From: a virus
Virus record (IMG/VR): IMGVR_UViG_3300045922_000191
Location: 1-28,912 of that record
Reading direction: 5' to 3' (one strand)
Length of the DNA stretch: 28,912 nt
Positions 23,701 through 28,912 of the stretch are shown in pieces. Numbering within the stretch: position 1 is the stretch's first letter; the number at the start of each line of letters is the position of its first letter. A program made the translations under genes and the position numbers. Below the pieces are notes generated by a model, which worked only from the letters and a program-made list of their open reading frames with translations, had not been told where the DNA came from and searched no databases.

Positions 23701-23759
23701 GCGCGAGCGTTGACGGGCAGGCGAGCACGCCGGCAACCCTCGTCCCGTCGGGAGCGTGA
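20703..23759 (+). CDS. Tape measure protein with embedded NlpC/P60 hydrolase domain
   Basis: This 1018-residue protein is the longest gene. It has an N-terminal phage tail domain (RNPRIYIEGDADGVKRASRE) with a hydrophobic helix near residues 45-60, and the YNGSFLSLRKLGIQFEPVTK region typical of tape measure proteins. Repeated hydrophobic helices follow in the middle. An NlpC/P60-type peptidase domain lies at about residues 580-710: C618 in FWDCSGFATY and H674 in YQHMGIRV. A triple repeat, DRRDLAA (about 732-752), precedes a long coiled coil and a C-terminal domain. It sets tail length, and the hydrolase would open peptidoglycan at DNA entry. ATG 20703 is right after the chaperone stop. Confidence 0.9.
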   Translation: MARGRNPRIYIEGDADGVKRASREAETAVSRLSHAGTRAFGGMRAAALAAGVAFTALTAGVAKFGVSAVKAAQEAEASNAKVRRMVDTAGVAWDKYGEKIDKAIQAQSRRFKMDDEALAESFGNMLRTTGDVNKALALNVTAVDIARAKNIQLADAQSMLARVYNGSFLSLRKLGIQFEPVTKAQDKLKESGRAYTEQQLEQAKAADKVASREAALAAIRQRFAGQGDAYAQTTKGKIEGFQVAWENLQETIGARLLPAVGDAFDAMAGGIKTVTDEWPKIERAIAPVIEAFGSKLGAAVAGFSNAARRAFPVVADIIGQVRAPIAATVANLSRLWGALAEDGARAFRRLAPVVGPLMREILKTVQSVIALITAVWVRWGDEITTVVVTALRAVAAVMRPALQVIRGVLVAVTAVIDGDWSKAWGGMTTVVRGAINLVLAMLRAVPARMAGAAVAIGTSLISKIGSGLRQLPATLAAIIGAAIRAIPGLIADAAINAGKALGRQFADGLRSVAGGLAGALNPFSSGGFIGGPGPRDVDSRLVLARPDEVILTPQQQRLVESGVSITHALAMTGGKVQRFSTGGWVDAAYRFARAQVGKGYTPGGTGRGERTGPNFWDCSGFATYVAAQVPGFRGTKGGTTFSEFPISKPARGDEPIVYGFRSWGRSRFGTGYQHMGIRVKGVWFDAGSGGVEVGDSRWDVLRVPAGLERLRGTGDPASDVDPTPATGNRTVADRRDLAADRRDLAADRRNLAAALRVGRALLRFRPSTPWSASDAITARHRDDSLQDKQVGAAAEQAARGAGITNPDKLDAIRQQAVRAARIRELQDDRRDLIAERGRHNRTITGLKRARKAAFASLRKTRGAENRRRVLDRIRDLNRQLQDAWDARTAVDREIADVDAQLAELGWDQAQTAQEIMSLPDNPTAAAETTPTDTGVVNQPAELTPEQRARINTGILAEEFIRTAFGPGDIGVGGRNAITAATGGRFVTIRVDASSFARAVGASVDGQASTPATLVPSGA
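22896..22958 (+). repeat. Triple 21-bp in-frame repeat inside the tape measure gene
   Basis: GCGGACCGGCGTGACCTGGC recurs at 21-base spacing three times, with one base changed in the last copy (GTAACC for GTGACC). Each copy encodes seven residues, ADRRDLA. It lies between the hydrolase domain and the coiled coil and could vary in copy number. Confidence 0.85.
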
Positions 23760-23763
23760 CGAC

Positions 23764-26199
23764 ATGCAGGTGACCCTCACCGCCAACGACGCGAACTCAA
23801 GCTCCTACGCCCTGTCCACCCCCCCGTGGCACATCACGACGTGGGACTGGGGGAACGCCATATGGGAGCAGGCGTGGTCGGGTCCTCGCGGCACCCTCGG
23901 GCGGCAACCCACGTCCAGTGAGGTGCAGAACCGCCAGGTCGCGTTGGGGCTGCGCCTGCTGCCGTCAGCCGCCACCGACATGCCCGGCCATGTCTCTGAC
24001 CTGGCGAACATCGTGGAGCTCATGCGCCGTCACGGCGGGCGCGTGACGGTTACGACGAACACGTCACCATACCGGCAGCACCTGAGGGTGTTCTCATCCA
24101 CCGCGCAGTTGCAGGACTGGCGGAACCGTGCTGAGTGGGGGGGCCGCGTCGAGTTCGCTGTGACGTTCATTGCAGCCCCGTACGTCGAGGGCGACCCGAT
24201 GGGAGCGTTCATTGACCTCGGGAACTCGCAGCCCGCAACCGATTGGACGTTCGACAGTGGCTCGGCGAGCAACATTGTCCTGTCGTCGTCTGGCGAGTGG
24301 CAGCCCGCCAACGCAAGCATCAATGTGCGCGCCATCTGGACTGCGTACGGCTACACGTACGGTGACGTCAGGTGTCTGCTGACGGTGGTCCCTGGATCGA
24401 CGATCACAAACCTAGTCGCTGGTGTCGTCCTAAAACGTGTCTCTGCTAACACGTTTCTGGTGTGCTACGTGGATGACACGGGTTCCGTGTCTAGGGTCAG
24501 AATCGACAAGGTTGTCAATGGAACAACAACCAACCTCGCGTCGTCCAGTCTTATTACGCGCATTGACATCGGGTCACCGTTCCGGGTGGCGGGCAGCATC
24601 GAGGGGAACGTCGTCACGGTCAAGATATGCCAGTCCCTCGTTGCGTCCGCCGATTTCGACATGAACGTCAATGGGTGGGTGTCGGTTGTGCTATCCACAG
24701 CCGACGTCGCTGTATTCGGCCACAATGTCACCGGTCGAGTTGGGATCACGTGGAGGCCGCTAGCGACAAACTGCTTCATCGACGACTTCGCTGTTCAGCC
24801 GTATTGGTATGACGTCGCTGACCCTGTTGGCGACATCGTTATGCGCGGCGCTATTCCGGGTGACGCGCCCGCAACCGCACAGTTCGAGGCGATCGCGAAA
24901 GCCGGAACGGCCACGCCCAAGGCCGCGGTTATTGGGTTCGCGCGCTCGCCGGCGAACCGCAACTACCTGTCCGACGGTTCGTTTGACTTCGCCGGGACGG
25001 GAACCGTGTCGAGCCCGTGGACGGTTGCGGCGTCACCGCTCACCGGTGCAGCGACCAGCATCGAGTACGCAGCACCCGGGCGGTTCGGAAGCGCGTGCGC
25101 CCAGGTCGTTGCCCCTGCTACCGCCAACACTGGCGCCTCATCACCAGTCTACGGCCCGTTTTACGCTGGCGTGACGTACCAAGCGTCCGTGTGGGTGAGG
25201 TCCGCGAACAACACGACATCAACGCGCCTGCGATTCGGCACGTCTAGCAACAACAGCTCAACGTCGGGTGTCGCCCTGTCAACCACATGGACGCAGAAAA
25301 CCATTGACTGGACGCCGGCGACCACCACGTATGTTGCGTGGATAGCAGTGGAGCAGCTCGCCGCGACAGCCACCACCTGGCAGATGGACTGGGCGCAGGT
25401 CATTGAGGTCGGGCGCACCCCGACACTGGTGTCGCAGGACCGCGGCCGTGGCGGCAGGCCCGGGTATGCACTCCTGTCACCTCGGGAAGCCAGGTTGCTA
25501 TCGCCGTTTACGGTCACGACAGCAAGCGGGTGGCCAAACATCCTCGGATCGGTGTTGCGGATCTCGTCGAACGCGAGCCCGGCGATGGCGCGGTGGCGCC
25601 TTGACCCGTCACTGTCCGACCCGCAGCACCACACCGGCGCCCTCGAGATGGAGGTGTGGGCGTGGGTGACGGCCCCCGTCACCACCTGGACCTCCCCGAG
25701 GCTCATCGCGTCGCTCGCCGGTGGCGACGTTGACCAGCACACCTACACCAGAGAATACGGGTCGACGGGTTACGCGCCATCCGGTAGTGGGTTGCACCGG
25801 TTGGGGACGCTTGCGGTGCCGATCAACGAGAACGCTCAGGTTGACTTCGTGCTGCGCGAGACGTGCACCGCGATGTCGGGAAACCTGGACATTCCGTTTG
25901 TGATCCTGGTGCCCCCGCACCGGCGTCTCATCGCGGCCAAAACACCGGGGCTCATTCCAACCAACAACTACGGGGGCGCGGTTGCGGTCCAGGTGTTCCC
26001 AGACGGCCTGGCCCGGGCCCGGACGGTTTACGAGCCCGGCTGGTCGGCGGCATCAGGTGTTGGACAGACGATCGAGATCGACCCCGGCGAGTGCGAGCTC
26101 GTATTCGCGATGCAGGCGTCAACGGCGTCTACGTACCCGGAGTTAGCAATGATCCGGGTCACGCCCACCCCCAGGTGGCATTACGTTCGCGACGAGTGA
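23764..26199 (+). CDS. Distal tail-like protein with concanavalin-like and carbohydrate-binding-like domains
   Basis: This 811-residue protein starts with a distal-tail-like region (residues 1-150: WEQAWSGPRGTLGRQPTS, MRRHGGRVTVTTNTSPYRQ). Next come a concanavalin/LamG-like segment at about 156-356 (FDSGSASNIVLSSSGEWQ, NTFLVCYVDDTG, CFIDDFAVQPYWYD) and a CBM-like beta sandwich at about 400-555 (NYLSDGSFDFAGTG, GPFYAGVTYQASVWVRSAN, WQMDWAQV). A C-terminal beta domain follows. The first insert is less GC-rich than its flanks. It would connect the tail tube to the tip and may bind surface sugars. Confidence 0.7.
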   Translation: MQVTLTANDANSSSYALSTPPWHITTWDWGNAIWEQAWSGPRGTLGRQPTSSEVQNRQVALGLRLLPSAATDMPGHVSDLANIVELMRRHGGRVTVTTNTSPYRQHLRVFSSTAQLQDWRNRAEWGGRVEFAVTFIAAPYVEGDPMGAFIDLGNSQPATDWTFDSGSASNIVLSSSGEWQPANASINVRAIWTAYGYTYGDVRCLLTVVPGSTITNLVAGVVLKRVSANTFLVCYVDDTGSVSRVRIDKVVNGTTTNLASSSLITRIDIGSPFRVAGSIEGNVVTVKICQSLVASADFDMNVNGWVSVVLSTADVAVFGHNVTGRVGITWRPLATNCFIDDFAVQPYWYDVADPVGDIVMRGAIPGDAPATAQFEAIAKAGTATPKAAVIGFARSPANRNYLSDGSFDFAGTGTVSSPWTVAASPLTGAATSIEYAAPGRFGSACAQVVAPATANTGASSPVYGPFYAGVTYQASVWVRSANNTTSTRLRFGTSSNNSSTSGVALSTTWTQKTIDWTPATTTYVAWIAVEQLAATATTWQMDWAQVIEVGRTPTLVSQDRGRGGRPGYALLSPREARLLSPFTVTTASGWPNILGSVLRISSNASPAMARWRLDPSLSDPQHHTGALEMEVWAWVTAPVTTWTSPRLIASLAGGDVDQHTYTREYGSTGYAPSGSGLHRLGTLAVPINENAQVDFVLRETCTAMSGNLDIPFVILVPPHRRLIAAKTPGLIPTNNYGGAVAVQVFPDGLARARTVYEPGWSAASGVGQTIEIDPGECELVFAMQASTASTYPELAMIRVTPTPRWHYVRDE

Positions 26200-26202
26200 A
26201 CC

Positions 26203-27825
26203 ATGAGTGCATCCGGGATAGCGACGCTGCGAATCAAGCCACCGGGCGGGTCGTGGACTGTTGTCGGCACCGACCAGGCGCGCGGCGTCGTCCCCGAGTC
26301 ACTGTCGGCGAGCGCCAACGAGTGGGGCCCCGACCAGCTGTCGTTCTCAGTGTCCCGGGATAGCCGGCTCCCGTGGTCCGATCTGCTCCCGTTCTCGGAG
26401 GTTGAGCTCGAGGTGTCGGGGTCGGGGTTGTGCTGGTCGGGACGGGTTTCCGACACCAACCTCGGAACAGGCAACAAAATCGACGTGACATGCAAGGGGT
26501 GGCAATACGCACTGGACGACGTGATGGTCACCCGGGCGTGGGTCCATCAGCAGCTCGCGGATTGGCGTGAGATAACATCGTTCCCTGGCACGCTCGCATA
26601 CATATCGGATTTTGCGAACGCCTCAGTGTTGAACGGACGCAACGATGGATACCTAGCATGGGGCGTTACAGCCAACACCACCATCCCAATCGCCACCGAC
26701 GGCGCCCGGTCGGGGTTTTATCTCGATGGTGGTGAGGCGGGAGCGTGGAAACGCGTTGTTATCGAGTGGGAGTGCGCCGGTAACGCCGCCGGCATTGACA
26801 CCAACCTGTATTTCTCGGATTCGGACCCGTCAAAGTGGACCGGCTCCGATTCCGGGTACGTGGTGGTCAGTGGGTGGGGCGCTTCGTCTGGGACGTTCGC
26901 AACGACGCTCTCCACCGCGCGTCGCTATCTAAGCCTCGTTGCGAACAACAAAGGTAACGCTCCGTGGACGCCGGCCGCTGCGACGTGGTTTCGCGTCAGA
27001 CGCGCCCTGGCCGCCCGCGACACCGCGTATGAGGCGAGCAACCAGTCCGATCTCACCGCGAACGAAGTGTTCACCTCGCTGCTTTCCGGATACCTGCCAA
27101 TGCTGTCGTCGAGCACGTCGCGGATCACAACAACGTCATTCAAAATCCCGCATCTCGCGTATATTGGCCGGCCCGTGTCGGTGCGAGCGGTTGTGCAGGC
27201 CGCCAACGCGTATCACGACTATCTGGTGGGCGTGTCCGTTGACAAGGAACTGTTCCTTGAGCAGCGACCGACGTCACCCGCCTTCGAGGTTGGTGAGTGG
27301 TCAGGTGCGACGTTCGCCGACGCGGGTGACGCCGGCGACGAACTGTACAACCAGGTCACCGTCTCCGGCACCGGTGTTGACGGCCGTTCTTTGTCTGTCA
27401 CCCGCACGGGGACGCACCCGATCCTCACCGCCGCCGGCGTCACCCGCGGCCTGACGCTCACCGTTGACGCGGCCCTCACCACCGCAAGCGCCGAGGCGAT
27501 CGGCGACGCGTGGCTCGCCACAAGGACTGTTAGGCCGACGCGCGGGTCGATCACCCTCGGCGGCTCCAATGCCGTTCGGTCGCTTACCTCGGGTGCTCCG
27601 GTGTCCGCCGCGTCGTTGCTGCGCCACCCGGGGCAGCGGGTCCGGTTGTCGAACCGGTGGGACCCGGACACTGGCTCGTGGGGACGTGATGCGTCGATCA
27701 CGCAGGTGACGTGGCGGGCAGATGGTGACGAGGCGACCCTCACCCTCGACTCCCCACGCGACAGGGTGGACGTCATCCTGGGCCGGCTCGCGGCGGTCCG
27801 CGGCGCCGGGTTACCGTTGGCATGA
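26203..27825 (+). CDS. Tail hub/minor tail protein with inserted domain
   Basis: This 540-residue protein follows the distal tail gene, as hub proteins do. The N-terminal part (SLSASANEWGPDQLSFSVSR, VELEVSGSGLCWSGRVSD, KIDVTCKGWQYALDD) and the C-terminal part (LYNQVTVSGTGVDGRSLSVT, HPGQRVRLSNRWD, ITQVTWRADGDEATLTLDSP) match gp27-like or siphovirus hub proteins. Residues about 120-265 look like an inserted beta-sandwich with lower GC (YLSLVANNKGNAPWTPAAA at its end). It should form the base of the tail tip and contact the host. Confidence 0.7.
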   Translation: MSASGIATLRIKPPGGSWTVVGTDQARGVVPESLSASANEWGPDQLSFSVSRDSRLPWSDLLPFSEVELEVSGSGLCWSGRVSDTNLGTGNKIDVTCKGWQYALDDVMVTRAWVHQQLADWREITSFPGTLAYISDFANASVLNGRNDGYLAWGVTANTTIPIATDGARSGFYLDGGEAGAWKRVVIEWECAGNAAGIDTNLYFSDSDPSKWTGSDSGYVVVSGWGASSGTFATTLSTARRYLSLVANNKGNAPWTPAAATWFRVRRALAARDTAYEASNQSDLTANEVFTSLLSGYLPMLSSSTSRITTTSFKIPHLAYIGRPVSVRAVVQAANAYHDYLVGVSVDKELFLEQRPTSPAFEVGEWSGATFADAGDAGDELYNQVTVSGTGVDGRSLSVTRTGTHPILTAAGVTRGLTLTVDAALTTASAEAIGDAWLATRTVRPTRGSITLGGSNAVRSLTSGAPVSAASLLRHPGQRVRLSNRWDPDTGSWGRDASITQVTWRADGDEATLTLDSPRDRVDVILGRLAAVRGAGLPLA

Positions 27826-27856
27826 CCGGCGACGTCGCAAGGGGCGGTGAGCGTGC

Positions 27857-28066
27857 GTGAGCCCCCAACGCAACAGCAACGGCGACTCATGGCGTCCGCG
27901 CTGGTGGGTTCGTCTCACAACGATCGTGGCGTTCGTGTGGGGCTTGGTGCTCGCCACCGTCGAGACCCGGGGGGAGGGAAGGCCGGAGGTCCTGGCGTTC
28001 GCCGGGACGCTGGTGCTCCTGGGCATGGGACTGTCGGCGGTGGCGGACCGCGCGTTCCGGCGGTGA
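27857..28066 (+). CDS. Holin-like protein with two membrane segments
   Basis: This 69-residue protein has a basic N terminus and two hydrophobic helices: VRLTTIVAFVWGLVLATVE and EVLAFAGTLVLLGMGLSAVA, joined by a short charged loop. This is the usual plan of class II holins, and it lies in a lysis cassette ahead of the endolysin. It would form membrane lesions that release the endolysin. A GGTGAG lies five bases before GTG 27857. A membrane scaffold role is the alternative. Confidence 0.65.
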   Translation: MSPQRNSNGDSWRPRWWVRLTTIVAFVWGLVLATVETRGEGRPEVLAFAGTLVLLGMGLSAVADRAFRR

Positions 28067-28143
28067 CGCTCGTCGTGGTCGTGTTGCTGACGGCGATTGT
28101 GTGGGCCACGATCGTCGCGTCGGTTGTGAGGTTCCTCGCATGA
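28063..28143 (+). CDS. 26-residue single-pass membrane peptide
   Basis: A GTG overlapping the holin-like stop (GTGA) opens a frame ending in TGA at 28141-28143, itself overlapped by the next ATG. The product is nearly all hydrophobic (LVVVVLLTAIVWATIVASVV) with one Arg near the C terminus. The double overlap fits this genome and argues for a real gene. It may be a holin partner or antiholin. It is too short for family assignment. Confidence 0.45.
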   Translation: MTLVVVVLLTAIVWATIVASVVRFLA

Positions 28144-28517
28144 TCCCGCATGCAGATCACGAGCGGGTCATTGCGCGCATGAGCCGCCGGGCCCTGGCGT
28201 GGACGGCGGGGATGCTCGCAGTGAATCTCGCCCTGGTTGGCATGATGTTCGCCCGTGTCGAGGCAAACGTAGATGACGTTGAGCGCGTCATCGGCGCAAC
28301 GGTCGCGCAAATCGTGCTGACGTGCGAGCGCGGCAATGAGCTGCGCCGCGCCGTCCGGGCTATCGCCACCGAGCAGGCGAGGGACCGCAGGGCCTCTGGA
28401 CGGGGCTCTTATGTCCCGCAGCTGGATCCGGATGCGCTCGTGATCCAGTCGTGTCGCGAGACGGCGATCCGCGTGACCGGCATCGACCCGGGGCCCGTCG
28501 AGGATTTCGTGCCGTGA
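28140..28517 (+). CDS. Single-pass membrane protein of the lysis cassette
   Basis: This 125-residue protein has a basic N terminus (HERVIARMSRRAL), one hydrophobic helix (AWTAGMLAVNLALVGMMF), and then a soluble, mostly helical part (VEANVDDVERVIGATVAQIV) with two cysteines (CERGNE and SCRETA). An N-in topology would put the soluble part outside the membrane. It could be an antiholin, a spanin-like protein or an anchor for the endolysin. ATG 28140 overlaps the tiny membrane gene; the endolysin start is 22 bases downstream of its stop. Confidence 0.6.
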   Translation: MIPHADHERVIARMSRRALAWTAGMLAVNLALVGMMFARVEANVDDVERVIGATVAQIVLTCERGNELRRAVRAIATEQARDRRASGRGSYVPQLDPDALVIQSCRETAIRVTGIDPGPVEDFVP

Positions 28518-28539
28518 ACCGTCGATTGGGAGGGGTGTC

Positions 28540-28912
28540 GTGAGCAACGCGGCGCAGGTCATCGCCCAGGCCCGCCGGTATGTGGGGACCGCGGAGACGC
28601 CGCCTGGCAGCAACAGGGGCCCGGACATCGACCGTTGGCAGCGGTTCTGGGGGATGTCCGGGCAGCCGTGGTGCGGGATGTTCGCCGACGCGATGTTCCG
28701 CGAGGCGGGAGTCGATGACGACGACATCGGCCACCCGTCAACCTGGACGATTCATGCCAACGCCAGGGCGAAGGGCCGGCTGCGGCCGGAGCCCGTGCCG
28801 GGGTGTTTTGTCGTCTGGGACCCCGGCCCCCGTGGGCACGTGGAGATCGCCGTCAGGCGGGTCGCCCCTGGTGTCTGGAGGACGATCGGTGGCAACACCG
28901 GCGACATGGTGC
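28540..28912 (+). CDS. Endolysin, CHAP/NlpC-like amidase or endopeptidase, cut by the window end
   Basis: The visible 124 codons give an N-terminal helix (AAQVIAQARRYVGTAETPPG), the catalytic Cys in QPWCGMFADAMF (C45), the catalytic His in PRGHVEIAV (H100) and the GGNTGD turn (N119) typical of CHAP-like peptidoglycan hydrolases. GGGAGGGG lies before GTG 28540 at good spacing. The frame is open at the window end. It would cut the cell wall at lysis, released by the holin-like proteins upstream. The frame continues exactly into 3-335 if the ends are joined. Confidence 0.85.
   Translation, partial: MSNAAQVIAQARRYVGTAETPPGSNRGPDIDRWQRFWGMSGQPWCGMFADAMFREAGVDDDDIGHPSTWTIHANARAKGRLRPEPVPGCFVVWDPGPRGHVEIAVRRVAPGVWRTIGGNTGDMV

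Noticed and set aside
25891-25901. Iteron-like string TGGACATTCCG in the distal tail gene
   Set aside because: Single copy differing at the first base, far from the array, and explained by coding for LDIPF.

Overview
The window looks like most or all of the genome of a small tailed phage (siphovirus, HK97-type head) of a high-GC host, most likely an actinobacterium. The reasons are the GC-rich composition, the very frequent GTG starts, stop/start overlaps at nearly every junction, and protein families typical of actinobacteriophages. Every gene I can support is on the + strand. I see no tRNA, CRISPR array, integrase, insertion sequence or DNA polymerase. No gene-free stretch exceeds about 170 bases.

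Layout. 1-335 is a partial reading frame that may be the C-terminal part of the endolysin cut at the other end of the window (28540-28912). 335-3298 is an accessory block: a helix-turn-helix protein, a polysaccharide-lyase-like protein, two tandem winged-helix proteins, a coiled-coil protein, a secreted HExxH zinc metallopeptidase and two small helical proteins. 3467-8162 is the DNA metabolism block: a Cas4/RecB-like nuclease with an Fe-S type cysteine set, a Sak4-like ATPase, an SSB-like protein with an acidic tail ending in IPF, a MazG-like small protein, a VRR-NUC nuclease, a zinc-ribbon protein, a replication initiator with iteron-like repeats inside its gene, a G39P-like helicase loader and an HNH endonuclease. 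8272-14092 is packaging and head: terminase subunits, portal, protease and major capsid protein. 14103-14134 is a strong hairpin.

14171-18590 holds probable head-decoration or head-fibre proteins and the head-tail connectors. These include a three-repeat, lower-GC fibre-like protein and a connector fused to an Ig/BppU-like domain. 18608-27825 is the tail: major tail protein, two chaperone-like ORFs, a tape measure protein carrying an NlpC/P60 hydrolase domain, a distal tail protein with carbohydrate-binding-like domains, and a hub-like protein with an inserted domain. 27857-28912 is the lysis cassette: three membrane proteins and an endolysin.

How it may work together. The nuclease, Sak4-like annealing protein and SSB form a recombination set. 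The initiator, its internal iterons and the loader form a lambda O/P-like replication start that recruits the host replisome. The tail carries enzymes and binding domains for a carbohydrate-rich surface. The strongest leads are the origin-like repeat array inside the initiator gene (6987-7133), the possible circular closure through the endolysin, and the unusual fusions and insertions in the head and tail proteins.
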